A DNA stretch of 64,000 nucleotides, from contig NZ_JBHRXI010000016.1 in NCBI RefSeq assembly GCF_042648365.1, forward strand, positions 186,001 to 250,000, given 5' to 3'. Below, in pieces: positions 21,220 to 30,271 of this stretch. Made by a program: the position numbers and the translations under genes. This DNA is from Lutimaribacter_A marinistellae (lineage in GTDB: Bacteria; Pseudomonadota; Alphaproteobacteria; Rhodobacterales; Rhodobacteraceae). The notes under the pieces were generated by a model. It worked only from the letters and a program-made list of their open reading frames with translations, ran no database searches and was not told the origin of the DNA. Numbering within the stretch: the first letter of the stretch is position 1; every line of letters starts with the position of its first letter.

Positions 21220-22591
21220 GGCCTTCTCTCATGTTGCGCGCATGGTGTGTGCACGCCTTCTCCGGCTGACGTCAATCCCGGCGCTGTTGATGACGTTCGT
21301 CCTGTGGCTGGTGACGGCGGGTTCTTCCGCCGCGATCGGTCTTTTGCGGGACCCCGATATCGAAAACGGGCTGCGGGAACTTGCCTTTCCCATCCTACGC
21401 GCAGCTGGGCTGAACACACGCCGTGTCCAGATCCTGCTGGTGGACAACGACCGCTTCAATGCGTTTGTGATCGACCATAACGCGATTTTTTTGAACTACG
21501 GCCTCATTCTCAAGGTCAAAAGCCCCGAGATGCTGCAGGCGGTGATCGCGCATGAGGCAGCACATATCTCCAACGGTCACATCCAGCGGCGCATGGCCAA
21601 CCTCGAGGCCGCCGGCCGCATGGCCTCGCTGGGCACCGCGCTCGCACTTCTTGCAGCGGCGGCAGGCGCTGGTGAGGCCGCAGGCGGCATCGCGCTCGGG
21701 GCACAAAGCTCGGCAATGCGCGGTTTCCTCAGCCACACGCGGGCCGAGGAAGCATCGGCAGACCGCTCTGCGGCCAGCTACCTGCACCGGTCCGGGATTA
21801 CCGTTCAGGGTTTGGTCGATATTCACGAGGAATTCGCGGGGCAGGAACTGCTGTCACCCGTCAATCAAGACCCATACATGCGCAGCCACCCGCTGTCACG
21901 GGACAGGATGCGCGCGGCACAGGATTTTCTTGATGCATACGGTGATCCGGCCCTACCGAACGCAAGCGCCGAATACTGGTTTGCGCGGATCAAGGGAAAG
22001 ACCAGCGCCTTCACCCGGTCTCCGAAATGGACCCTGTTGCGGGCAGCAGAAGAAAGCCATCGCGACATCCGACTGATGCGCGAAGCTATTGCACACCACC
22101 GAAATCGAGACCTCGGACGCGCACTGGCAGCCATCGATGGAGCGCTGGCGATACGCCCCGAGGACGCATTCTACTATGAACTCAAAGGTCAGATCCTGCT
22201 GGAGAATCGCAGGATCGGATCCGCACGCGAGGCCTATGCGCGTGCCCAGGAGCTCGCCCCACGCGATGCGCTGATCGGTGCCGGGTATGGTCGTGCGCTT
22301 CTTTTGGCGGAACAACCGCGCGCGGCACTTGAGGTTCTTGAAATGGCACGCGCCCGCGACTGGCGCAACGCGCGGCTCATGCATGACCTTGCACTGGCCT
22401 ACGCCCAAACCGGCGATGCTGGAATGGCCTCCGTCACGACCGCAGAACGCTATGCGCTTATCGGCGATCTGGCGGATGCGGGTATTCACGCCAGACGAGC
22501 GATCGGCCGCCTGCCCGAAGGATCCCCGGGCTGGCAGCGCGCGCAGGATATTCTTCTGGCATCCGAACGAGCAGAGAAAAGGAAACGATGA
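21218..22591 (+). CDS. M48-family metalloprotease with C-terminal TPR repeats (BepA-like)
   Basis: This is a predicted periplasmic quality-control protease. An N-terminal hydrophobic segment (LTSIPALLMTFVLWLVTAG) acts as signal or anchor. The zinc motif HEAAH is in VIAHEAAHISNGH, with a downstream Glu in RAEEASADR. The C-terminal half from about residue 290 carries helical tetratrico-type repeats (FYYELKGQILLENRRIGSAR). This domain pair is that of BepA/YfgC, which handles outer-membrane protein assembly. The start is uncertain: this ATG overlaps the divergent gene's start, and another in-frame ATG lies at 21242. Confidence 0.88.
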   Translation: MAFSHVARMVCARLLRLTSIPALLMTFVLWLVTAGSSAAIGLLRDPDIENGLRELAFPILRAAGLNTRRVQILLVDNDRFNAFVIDHNAIFLNYGLILKVKSPEMLQAVIAHEAAHISNGHIQRRMANLEAAGRMASLGTALALLAAAAGAGEAAGGIALGAQSSAMRGFLSHTRAEEASADRSAASYLHRSGITVQGLVDIHEEFAGQELLSPVNQDPYMRSHPLSRDRMRAAQDFLDAYGDPALPNASAEYWFARIKGKTSAFTRSPKWTLLRAAEESHRDIRLMREAIAHHRNRDLGRALAAIDGALAIRPEDAFYYELKGQILLENRRIGSAREAYARAQELAPRDALIGAGYGRALLLAEQPRAALEVLEMARARDWRNARLMHDLALAYAQTGDAGMASVTTAERYALIGDLADAGIHARRAIGRLPEGSPGWQRAQDILLASERAEKRKR

Positions 22592-23346
22592 TGCTCCGAT
22601 TTGCGACCCCGGCCCTGCTAGGGCTGACCTTGACTGCCGCTCCCGTCGCGGCGCTCGATCTTGACGCGCTGAACGATACCGAACGGGCAGCTTTCGGCGA
22701 GCAGGTGCGCAGCTACCTGCTGGAAAACCCCGAAGTCCTTCTCGAGGCGTTCCAGATACTGGAACAGCGCCAGGCCGAAGCCGAAGCGATGGCCGATCAA
22801 CAACTGGTTGCGGCCAACGCGGACGAGATCTTTGATGACGGTTTCTCATGGGTCGGTGGAAACCCCGAAGGTGACGTGACCGTGGTCGAGTTCATGGATT
22901 ACCGCTGCGGATACTGCCGCCGTGCAGTGCCCGAAGTTGCGCAGCTGCTGGAGATGGACGACAATATCCGCTTCGTGATCAAGGAATTCCCGATCCTTGG
23001 CGACGCATCGATGATGTCCTCGCGCTTTGCCGTTGCGACGAAACAGGTTGCGGGAGACGCGGCATACAAACAGGTCCACGATGCCCTGATGGAATTCGGC
23101 GGCGAAATCGGCGACGTCGCCCTGCGCCGATTGGCCGAAGGTTTGGGACTCGACCCCGAGCCGATCCTCGCACGGATGGATAGCGACGAGGTCACTGAGG
23201 AGATTGCCCAGACCCATGCGCTGGCCCAAAGACTGCAGATCTCGGGCACGCCCAGCTTTGTCATGGGCGATCAGTTGATGCGCGGCTACATGACGGCCGA
23301 CCAGATGCTCGACATTGTCGAGGCGATCCGAGCGGAGCGCGAGTGA
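22588..23346 (+). CDS. Periplasmic DsbA-family thiol oxidoreductase
   Basis: This is a secreted thioredoxin-fold protein of 252 residues. The signal peptide MMLRFATPALLGLTLTAAP is followed by a helical segment rich in Glu/Gln (residues about 35-75, a possible coiled coil or dimerisation stalk as in ScsC/Com1-like proteins). The catalytic motif CGYC is in MDYRCGYCRRAVPEV, and the cis-Pro loop is GTPSFVMG. Its ATG overlaps the M48 protease stop (ATGA), so both envelope quality-control proteins are made together. Confidence 0.92.
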   Translation: MMLRFATPALLGLTLTAAPVAALDLDALNDTERAAFGEQVRSYLLENPEVLLEAFQILEQRQAEAEAMADQQLVAANADEIFDDGFSWVGGNPEGDVTVVEFMDYRCGYCRRAVPEVAQLLEMDDNIRFVIKEFPILGDASMMSSRFAVATKQVAGDAAYKQVHDALMEFGGEIGDVALRRLAEGLGLDPEPILARMDSDEVTEEIAQTHALAQRLQISGTPSFVMGDQLMRGYMTADQMLDIVEAIRAERE

Positions 23347-23379
23347 TCGCGACAATCGGCCAGTAAAACACCAAAGACA

Positions 23380-23401
23380 CGCCGCGCACTATTGCGCGGC
23401 G
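23380..23401. terminator. Bidirectional hairpin between converging dsbA-like and ispG genes
   Basis: CGCCGCGCA and TGCGCGGCG form a 9-bp stem with a CTAT loop. It sits between two converging stop codons and could end transcription from both sides, though it lacks a T run. Confidence 0.6.
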
Positions 23402-23402
23402 C

Positions 23403-24524
23403 TTACTCGGCTGCGTCAGGCGCTGCTTCCAGTTCCTCGGCGCGCCGTTCAACCTGCTCGACGATGTGGTCGATCATCTGGTCGTTGGTCATTTTGTGAC
23501 TTGCCTTGCCAGCCAGGTAGACCATCCCGGAGCCCGCACCGCCGCCGGTGAAGCCCACATCGGTCATCAGCGCCTCTCCGGGGCCGTTGACCACGCAGCC
23601 AATGATGGACAAGCTCATCGGCGTCTTTATGTGCTCCAGCCGCTTTTCGAGGGCTTCGACCGTCTTGATCACGTCGAACCCCTGCCGTGCACAGGACGGG
23701 CAGGAGATGATATTCACCCCGCGGTGACGCAAGCCAAGAGATTTCAAGATCTCGTAGCCGACCTTCACCTCTTCAACCGGGTCAGCGGACAGGCTTACAC
23801 GGATGGTATCGCCGATACCCATCCACAGCAGGTTGCCCAGACCGATGGCCGACTTGATCGTCCCCGACATCAGCCCACCCGCCTCGGTAATCCCGAGATG
23901 TATGGGGGCATCAGTTTGCTCGGCCAGCTGTTGATAAGCTGCCGCCGCCATGAAGACGTCCGACGCCTTCACGCTGATCTTGAATTCGTGAAAATCGTGA
24001 TCCTGCAAGATGCGGATATGATCCAACCCGGATTCGACCATCGCGTCCGGGCATGGCTCACCGTATTTTTCGAGCAGGTGCTTTTCAAGACTCCCGGCGT
24101 TGACGCCGATCCGGATCGAACACCCGTGATCGCGAGCGGCCGAGATCACCTCTCGAACCCGCTCCGGCGAGCCAATATTCCCTGGATTGATCCGCAGACA
24201 TGCCGCGCCCGCTTCGGCCGCTTCGATACCGCGGCGATAATGGAAGTGGATATCCGCGACGATAGGCACAGGGCTTTCGCGCACGATTTCCTTCAACGCG
24301 CGTGACGAAGCTTCGTCAGGGACCGAAACACGAACGATATCCGCTCCGGCCTCGGCGGCCGCCTGCACCTGCGCAACTGTCGCAGCAACGTCCGTCGTCA
24401 ACGTATTAGTCATGGTCTGGACACTGATTGGAGCCTCGCCACCGACCGGGACATCACCCACCATGATGCGTCGACTTTTTCGACGGTAGATGTTCCGCCA
24501 AGGGCGCACGTGGTTCAGAGACAT
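23403..24524 (-). CDS. ispG: 4-hydroxy-3-methylbut-2-en-1-yl diphosphate synthase
   Basis: This [4Fe-4S] enzyme of the MEP isoprenoid pathway converts the cyclic diphosphate MEcPP to HMBPP. The 373-residue protein starts MSLNHVRPWRNIYRRKSRRI, has the TIM-barrel part (NTLTTDVAATVAQVQAAAEA) and the cluster cysteines in NIISCPSCARQGFDV and IIGCVVNGPGEA, with the Glu ligand of GPGEA. It lies 74 nt after a RodZ-like gene on the same strand, an arrangement seen often in alphaproteobacteria. Confidence 0.96.
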   Translation of the reverse strand: MSLNHVRPWRNIYRRKSRRIMVGDVPVGGEAPISVQTMTNTLTTDVAATVAQVQAAAEAGADIVRVSVPDEASSRALKEIVRESPVPIVADIHFHYRRGIEAAEAGAACLRINPGNIGSPERVREVISAARDHGCSIRIGVNAGSLEKHLLEKYGEPCPDAMVESGLDHIRILQDHDFHEFKISVKASDVFMAAAAYQQLAEQTDAPIHLGITEAGGLMSGTIKSAIGLGNLLWMGIGDTIRVSLSADPVEEVKVGYEILKSLGLRHRGVNIISCPSCARQGFDVIKTVEALEKRLEHIKTPMSLSIIGCVVNGPGEALMTDVGFTGGGAGSGMVYLAGKASHKMTNDQMIDHIVEQVERRAEELEAAPDAAE

Positions 24525-24598
24525 ATCAGAAAGGGTCCCGTGTCAGCTCCGGTATATGTTGAGCTACATAGGCGCAATGCAGGGTACGGGCAACCGTG

Positions 24599-25885
24599 CT
24601 AGTCGGCTGCAGGGGCCTGATCAGGAGAAGCCGGGGCCTGCAACTCTGCAACGACACGGGCGAGGTCGCCGTCCTGCTCAAGATCGGCGACCTGATAGGC
24701 ACCTTCGACCTCGGCAATGGACAGTGCCACGTTGCCGGTCACTTCACCGCGACCGCCGACCGGGCCATAATTCTCGCCGTTTACCACAAAGTATATGGCA
24801 CCGCTGTCGCCGGTCCGCAGGCGCGGCGGTTCCTCGGTCAGTGGAACCTCATAGGTTTCACCCGGCTCCATGATCTTTTCGTAAATGCTGCTGCCATCGG
24901 CGGCTGTTACTCGAACCCAAGAGGGGCGAACCGCGACCATAGTGAGTGAGGGGGCAGCATCCTCCAGAACCTGCGGTCGCGCTGGTTCTGCCGATCCGCC
25001 CAACGCCAGAGCAACATCCCTCGCGACACTATCGGCAACGCCCTCGCCCAGGAAGTGACCCGGACGGGACTGATCACTTGTAACCTGTATCTCGGGCAGG
25101 TCAGGCGCCCGGAAACTTCCCATCGTGCGCGGATCAAGTGTGGAAATGGGCGCATCGCGCGAGACAAGCACCGGAACATCCAGCGCTTGCGGCCGGTAAA
25201 GGCGATCCAACGCTTCGGCCTTGGGCGACACCATGCCGCCCTGCCCTTGCTCGTCGTCGCCCGGCACCGTCTGCGCGGCTTGCAAAGGGTCGAGATCCGA
25301 CAAGACTACCGGCGCCTGATCGACAGGCGCGACCTGGACCTGCTGCACTTCTTTCAAAACGGACCAGCCACCGTACCCGATGCCAGCGATCAGTGCGAGA
25401 AGCACAAGTGAGGAGCCAATTGCGCGTGGCTCGATCTGGGCGAAAACCGACTCGCGGCCGGGCACGAAGGGTGTGTTAGGGGCAGTAAACGGGTCACGAA
25501 CGACCGGCTTTTTCGTGGCCATTTCGGCAGAAGGTTTCTTGACCACGGAAGCCTGCGCAGACATTCCATGTGCAACCTCGAATCCGCTTTCTTCGCAGAA
25601 CGCCGCGAATGCCTTTTCGGCATCCATGCCAAGATAGCGGGCGTAAGACCTGACATAGCCAGCAATGAAGCCGGGTGTATCGAATGCACCCGGGTCCGTA
25701 TTTTCGATCGCGGCGATGTAGTTCGCCTTGATCCGCAACTCACGTTGAACGTCCAGAAGGGATTTGCCCATCGTTGCGCGTTCGCCGCGCATGATGTCGC
25801 CAAGGCGCAGTTCGAAGTCGTCGAAACCGCGCGGTTTTTCGACCTCGTGCTCCTCTGCAATGCGCTGAGACCTGCGCCCAATCAT
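24599..25885 (-). CDS. RodZ-like helix-turn-helix membrane protein with DUF4115 domain
   Basis: This is a 428-residue bitopic protein. A cytoplasmic XRE-type HTH of the RodZ kind lies at about residues 25-95 (LRLGDIMRGERATMGKSLLD, then LRIKANYIAAIE). A single helix at about 165-185 (SSLVLLALIAGIGYGG) crosses the membrane. A low-complexity linker follows, and then a periplasmic DUF4115 domain (SWVRVTAADGSSIYEKIMEP). Members link MreB to the envelope and help keep rod shape. The start MIGRRSQRI was preferred; in-frame codons run 17 further upstream. It shares the strand with ispG. Confidence 0.85.
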   Translation of the reverse strand: MIGRRSQRIAEEHEVEKPRGFDDFELRLGDIMRGERATMGKSLLDVQRELRIKANYIAAIENTDPGAFDTPGFIAGYVRSYARYLGMDAEKAFAAFCEESGFEVAHGMSAQASVVKKPSAEMATKKPVVRDPFTAPNTPFVPGRESVFAQIEPRAIGSSLVLLALIAGIGYGGWSVLKEVQQVQVAPVDQAPVVLSDLDPLQAAQTVPGDDEQGQGGMVSPKAEALDRLYRPQALDVPVLVSRDAPISTLDPRTMGSFRAPDLPEIQVTSDQSRPGHFLGEGVADSVARDVALALGGSAEPARPQVLEDAAPSLTMVAVRPSWVRVTAADGSSIYEKIMEPGETYEVPLTEEPPRLRTGDSGAIYFVVNGENYGPVGGRGEVTGNVALSIAEVEGAYQVADLEQDGDLARVVAELQAPASPDQAPAAD

Positions 25886-26013
25886 TCCTGCCGCCCCATG
25901 CTCCTGCCGCGAGTTAACCGCAACGCCATGAATCATCCGTTAACGATTCGTCAGCGCTTATTGTTCCTGCAACTTTAACATGGAGGCCGGAGTTTGGACA
26001 CAGGGCCGTGAAG

Positions 26014-27237
26014 TCATCCGGCCAGTTCGGCGCGATTCAGCGCACAGTGCGACCACAGCTCATCCATCGCCCGGATGAGCTTGTTCATCTCGTTCGGGCC
26101 ATGCACTGGCGAAGGGGTAAAGCGCAGACGCTCGGTACCCCTTGGGACGGTCGGGAAGTTGATCGGCTGAACGTAAATGCCGTAGCCATCGAGCAGCATG
26201 TCTGAAAGCTGCTTTGTGTGGACCGGATCGCCAACGATCACCGGAACAATATGACTGCCGTGGTCGATGATGGGCAAACCCATCGCTTTCAGCCTTGTTT
26301 TCAAGATCTTGGCTTGTGTCTGATGCTGTTCGCGAAGTTCGGGCGAACGCTTTAGATGCGCGACCGAAGCTGCGGCACCAGCAGCCACCGCTGGTGGCAG
26401 CGACGTGGTGAAAATGAACCCCGGCGCATAGGAGCGGATCGCATCGCACATCTTGTGAGAGGCGGCGATATAGCCCCCCATCACACCATAGGCCTTTGCC
26501 AAGGTACCGTTGATGATGTCGATGCGATGAGCAAGACGATCACGTTCTGTTACACCGCCACCGCGCGGACCGTACATTCCAACAGCGTGAACCTCGTCGA
26601 TATAGGTCAACGCGCCGAATTCGTCCGCCAGATCGCAGATTTCCTCGATGGGACCGAAATCGCCGTCCATCGAATAGACCGACTCGAACGCGATGAGTTT
26701 CGGCGCGGCAGGATCATCCGCAGCCATCAGCTCGCGCAAGTGATCCACATCATTGTGCCTGAAAACACGCTTTGCGCCCCCGTTGCGGCGCACGCCCTCG
26801 ATCATTGAGGCATGGTTGAGCGCGTCGGAATAGATGATTAGGCCCGGAAACAGCTTGGGCAGCGTCGAAAGCGTGGCGTCATTCGCAATGTAGGCAGAGG
26901 TGAACAGCAGCGCGGCCTCTTTACCGTGCAAATCGGCCAGTTCGCTCTCAAGACGCTTGTGGTAAACCGTGGTGCCCGAGATGTTGCGGGTGCCGCCCGA
27001 TCCCGCGCCTGCTGCGTCGATCGCCTCGTGCATTGCCTCCAGAACGACCGGGTGCTGCCCCATTCCCAGGTAGTCATTGCCGCACCAAACGGTGATGTCC
27101 TGCTCCGAGCCATCGGGTTTTGTCCAGACAGCATGCGGAAAGTGTCCGTTGCGACGTTCGATGTCGATGAAGGTCCGGTAGCGTCCTTCGTCATGCAGCC
27201 TGGCGATGGCAGTCTCGAGCTGGGCGTTGTAATCCAC
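26014..27237 (-). CDS. hemA: 5-aminolevulinate synthase
   Basis: This PLP enzyme condenses glycine and succinyl-CoA, the first step of the C4 (Shemin) route to heme and other tetrapyrroles found in alphaproteobacteria. The 407-residue protein begins MDYNAQLETAIARLHDEGRY and has the PLP lysine in GTLAKAYGVMGGY, the glycine-rich GGTRNISGT segment and the TYIDEVHAVGMYG motif. Length and motifs match ALAS rather than the related KBL or AONS. An FNR-type box 146 nt upstream of the start suggests oxygen control, as described for Rhodobacter hemA. Confidence 0.97.
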   Translation of the reverse strand: MDYNAQLETAIARLHDEGRYRTFIDIERRNGHFPHAVWTKPDGSEQDITVWCGNDYLGMGQHPVVLEAMHEAIDAAGAGSGGTRNISGTTVYHKRLESELADLHGKEAALLFTSAYIANDATLSTLPKLFPGLIIYSDALNHASMIEGVRRNGGAKRVFRHNDVDHLRELMAADDPAAPKLIAFESVYSMDGDFGPIEEICDLADEFGALTYIDEVHAVGMYGPRGGGVTERDRLAHRIDIINGTLAKAYGVMGGYIAASHKMCDAIRSYAPGFIFTTSLPPAVAAGAAASVAHLKRSPELREQHQTQAKILKTRLKAMGLPIIDHGSHIVPVIVGDPVHTKQLSDMLLDGYGIYVQPINFPTVPRGTERLRFTPSPVHGPNEMNKLIRAMDELWSHCALNRAELAG

Positions 27238-27308
27238 CGAGGTCTCCTTGGTCGTTCAGCCCCTGACCCGACGTCTTGGGGGCATTCCCTGTCTCCACAT
27301 ACGCATAA

Positions 27309-27324
27309 ATTCACGTTCGTGAAT
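27309..27324. promoter_or_regulatory. Palindromic candidate operator before hemA
   Basis: ATTCACG and CGTGAAT are perfect 7-nt inverted arms around TT, 72 nt upstream of the hemA start. The symmetry suggests a dimeric repressor or activator site. I cannot name the factor. Confidence 0.45.
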
Positions 27325-27382
27325 GACTATATCTTTTCGTAGTGCCGTTCAACCGCCTACCGTTCCCAAGGGGGCGGTAGCA

Positions 27383-27396
27383 TTGATTTACATCAA
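27383..27396. promoter_or_regulatory. FNR/FnrL-type box between hemA and the M20 peptidase gene
   Basis: TTGATTTACATCAA matches the TTGA-N6-TCAA consensus of FNR-family regulators exactly. It lies 146 nt upstream of hemA and 178 nt upstream of the divergent peptidase start. FnrL control of hemA is established in Rhodobacter; here the match is from sequence only. Confidence 0.75.
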
Positions 27397-27573
27397 ATAT
27401 AAGTCTGGCGTGGCAGCCTCAAGCGCGGCTGGACCAGACGATACGCGGGGAATCGACGCAGGATGCCGCATTTGTCGCAAACTTGTTTCCTATAGGGCGC
27501 CTGGCGCCACCACTGGACCTCACCGTGTGGGCTGTTAGGCTCCGCCACAATCAAAATGACACGGAGTATCCTC

Positions 27574-28959
27574 ATGTCCCTCGACGCCGTATTGTCGCGC
27601 ATCGACAGCGATCTCGACGCCGCAACCGACCGGTTGATGGAGTTCCTGCGAATTCCATCGATCTCGACCGACCCGGCTTACAAGGCCGATGTGGACCGCG
27701 CCGCCGACTGGCTTGTCGAGGACTTGCGTGCCATCGGGATTGATGCCGAAAAGCGCCCGACCAGCGGCCATCCTATGGTCGTCGGGCACGTGGGAGAAGA
27801 TACCGACACCCCTCATGTTCTCTTCTACGGTCACTACGACGTACAACCCGTCGACCCCCTGAACCTGTGGACCCGCGACCCTTTCGACCCGGCCATAGAA
27901 AACACCGAGAAAGGCCGGGTGATCCGCGGGCGCGGAGCCTCGGATGACAAGGGCCAGCTGATGACCTTCGTCGAGGCTTGCCGCGCGTGGAAGGCGGTCA
28001 ACGGCTCCCTGCCCTGTCGCATCACCTTCTTCTTCGAGGGCGAAGAAGAATCGGGCTCTCCATCGCTCGTCCCCTTCCTTGAAGCCAACAAAGATGAGCT
28101 GAAGGCCGATCTTGCGCTGGTGTGCGATACATCGATGGTCGCAAGGGGCGTGCCTTCGATCGCATCGCAACTGCGCGGCATGCTCAAGGACGAGTTCACC
28201 ATTACCGGTCCAAGGATCGACCTGCATTCGGGGCATTACGGTGGCCCCGGCCTGAACCCGCTGCGAGAACTGGCCCGCATCGTCACATCGTTTTATGACG
28301 AGGAAACTGGCCGTGTTGCGGTGGGCGGCTTTTACGAGGGCGTTCACGAAGTCCCCGAGGATCAACTGCGCCAATGGCAGACCTGCGGCTTCGATGAGAA
28401 GGATTACCTGAGCTCCGTCGGGTATTCCAAGCCGCACGGAGAAAAGGGTTACTCCGCGCTGGAACAGCAATGGGCGCGCCCGACGCTTGAGGTCAATGGC
28501 CTTTGGGGCGGTTACAGTGGCGCGGGTTCCAAGACCGTGATTCCGGCAGAGGCTCATTGCAAGATCACCTGCCGGCTTGTCGGCGACCAAGACCCCGACA
28601 AGCTGCGCGATGCGATCCGAGCGCATGTCGAGGCACAGTTGTCACCTGATGCCGGTGTGCGCTGGGACAATGACCTTGAAGGGTCTCGTGCTTCGGTCAT
28701 GAACATCGCCCGATCCGAGTTCGAGGCGGCGCGCGGCGCCTTGTCGGACGAATGGAATCGCGAAGCCGTGTTTACCGGCATGGGAGGATCCATCCCGGTT
28801 GTTGGCTTCTTCCGTTCGGTGCTTGGCCTGGATTCGATGCTCGTCGGCTTCGCAAACGAAGACGACGCAATCCATTCACCCAACGAGAAATACGACGTGG
28901 AAAGCTTTCACAAGGGCATGCGTTCTTGGGCCCGAATCCTCGACGCTCTTACAAGGTGA
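27574..28959 (+). CDS. M20-family metallopeptidase (dipeptidase type)
   Basis: This is a cytoplasmic dizinc hydrolase of 461 residues. The metal and catalytic signatures are LFYGHYDVQPVD (His ligand and Asp), RGASDDKGQL (bridging Asp) and FFEGEEESGSPS (catalytic Glu pair). A lid/dimerisation domain is inserted with the conserved DLHSGHYGG; a C-terminal His ligand is in NEDDAIHSPNEKY. The start MSLDAVLSRID is preceded by a GGAG-type ribosome site (ACGGAG). It is likely a dipeptidase or acylamino-acid hydrolase; the exact substrate is unknown. Confidence 0.9.
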   Translation: MSLDAVLSRIDSDLDAATDRLMEFLRIPSISTDPAYKADVDRAADWLVEDLRAIGIDAEKRPTSGHPMVVGHVGEDTDTPHVLFYGHYDVQPVDPLNLWTRDPFDPAIENTEKGRVIRGRGASDDKGQLMTFVEACRAWKAVNGSLPCRITFFFEGEEESGSPSLVPFLEANKDELKADLALVCDTSMVARGVPSIASQLRGMLKDEFTITGPRIDLHSGHYGGPGLNPLRELARIVTSFYDEETGRVAVGGFYEGVHEVPEDQLRQWQTCGFDEKDYLSSVGYSKPHGEKGYSALEQQWARPTLEVNGLWGGYSGAGSKTVIPAEAHCKITCRLVGDQDPDKLRDAIRAHVEAQLSPDAGVRWDNDLEGSRASVMNIARSEFEAARGALSDEWNREAVFTGMGGSIPVVGFFRSVLGLDSMLVGFANEDDAIHSPNEKYDVESFHKGMRSWARILDALTR

Positions 28960-28997
28960 AGGCTGCCCGGCTCACAACGATGTAAACCGGGAAAGCC

Positions 28998-29031
28998 GAA
29001 AAAATGCAGAGGGCAGCGCGGCCTGCCCTCT
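28998..29031 (-). terminator. Rho-independent terminator of the glycosyltransferase gene
   Basis: Read on the minus strand, AGAGGGCAG (from 29031) pairs with CTGCCCTCT (to 29008) around a 6-nt loop. The stem is followed after a few bases by six T. The hairpin begins at the stop codon. Confidence 0.8.
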
Positions 29032-29906
29032 CAACAAATGCCGCCAAAGCGTTCCGGGATCTGGAACAGCTCCTTCGGGTTGGCGCGCTTGAAGTGATAG
29101 AGATTGTGACCGCGCGGCCCCCAGCTGTCGTGAAATTGCTTGCGGTACGGCGAGAAATCCCACGATCTGTCGCGCGGACGCTCCTCAAAGGCACGAAAGG
29201 TGCCATCATCGTCCCGGTTCTGTGCGAACCACTGGATGTTGGTCGTCGTGTCCTTTGTGCTTTCGATATTCATCCCGTCAATGATCGCGCGGCGTCGGTT
29301 CAGTGTGTCGACGTAAAGATCGTAGTCGCAATACTTCATGTGGAACATGTACAGGCAGTCGGGCATGTCCAGCGTGTCGTGTTCGGCGTAGTGCCCCCCC
29401 CTGCTGAGCTTCGTCTTCCGCGAAATGATGCAGGGTTTTGCGTAGAAACAATTCATCTGCGCCCAGCGCCGGGGACCCAGGATGGATCCATTTACCGGCT
29501 CCGGTTCCTCTGATGGCAGATGCGTAACCTCAAGCCCCATGGCTGTCCGTACGGTGCGCCCGGTATTCGCGTCGAGCCAAGAACGCAGATCATGTCCGGT
29601 TGCCGGATCAATCACCACGAATTCATCCACGTCGCAGACGATCACGACATGATACCAACGCAAGAGCGCCTGCATCAGGTGGTTCTTGGTCCGCCAGTTG
29701 AGCACGTTGAACTTGCGACGATCCCCATCGGGAATCGGGAACAGGTTGCACCCTGCCGCAATGTTGCGAACCGCCGCTTGGTTGCCATGGTTTATGACGT
29801 AGAGCGCCTCTTTCCCGAACATCCCGCCATAGTAATCGACCCATTTCTTGAGAAAGAAATCGTCGTCACGCACGGTTGTCAGAATTGCGACCTTGTCCTG
29901 CTGCAT
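29031..29906 (-). CDS. Family 2-type glycosyltransferase
   Basis: This is a 291-residue predicted glycosyltransferase of the GT2_4 kind. The N-terminus VAILTTVRDDDFFLKKWVDY is the usual opening strand and helix, and the metal-nucleotide motif DVD is in VIVCDVDEFVVID. No membrane segments are present, so it should act in the cytoplasm, probably on surface polysaccharide or a small acceptor. The donor and acceptor cannot be deduced. It is monocistronic, ends at its own terminator, and its 5' side faces the tRNA-Asp genes. Confidence 0.85.
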   Translation of the reverse strand: MQQDKVAILTTVRDDDFFLKKWVDYYGGMFGKEALYVINHGNQAAVRNIAAGCNLFPIPDGDRRKFNVLNWRTKNHLMQALLRWYHVVIVCDVDEFVVIDPATGHDLRSWLDANTGRTVRTAMGLEVTHLPSEEPEPVNGSILGPRRWAQMNCFYAKPCIISRKTKLSRGGHYAEHDTLDMPDCLYMFHMKYCDYDLYVDTLNRRRAIIDGMNIESTKDTTTNIQWFAQNRDDDGTFRAFEERPRDRSWDFSPYRKQFHDSWGPRGHNLYHFKRANPKELFQIPERFGGIC

Positions 29907-30049
29907 GTTGCCCGCCCCGACCGGTTGCCCCGGCCCTTGCCACTCTGTTCGCGGACTTTTGCCACACGCAGGATATCAGTCAAGCAAGCCACACTCGTAA
30001 CCGGGCGCCTGTCGCACAGATGCGTCTATCTGCGAATTCATCGAGACTG

Positions 30050-30126
30050 TGGCGCGGTTGACGGGGCTCGAACCCGCGACCCCCGGCGTGACAGGCCGGT
30101 ACTCTAACCAACTGAGCTACAACCGC
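30050..30126 (-). tRNA. tRNA-Asp (GUC), copy 2 in transcription order
   Basis: The minus strand folds into a cloverleaf: acceptor GCGGTTG/CAACCGC, D-loop AGCTCAGTTGGTTAGAG, anticodon loop CTGTCAC with GTC, T-arm GGGTTCGAGCCC, discriminator G and encoded CCA. It is identical to the second copy 68 nt away. Confidence 0.97.
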
Positions 30127-30194
30127 GCATGACCCGGTGCCGGGTCTGTCTCGATCTAGGAACCATTTGCCCGGATCCTCGGGGCTGGCAGCGA

Positions 30195-30271
30195 TGGCGC
30201 GGTTGACGGGGCTCGAACCCGCGACCCCCGGCGTGACAGGCCGGTACTCTAACCAACTGAGCTACAACCGC
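30195..30271 (-). tRNA. tRNA-Asp (GUC), copy 1 in transcription order
   Basis: Same cloverleaf as its neighbour, with anticodon GTC, discriminator G and encoded CCA. The two genes probably form one transcript. The spacer and flanks differ, so only the tRNA unit is duplicated. Confidence 0.97.
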
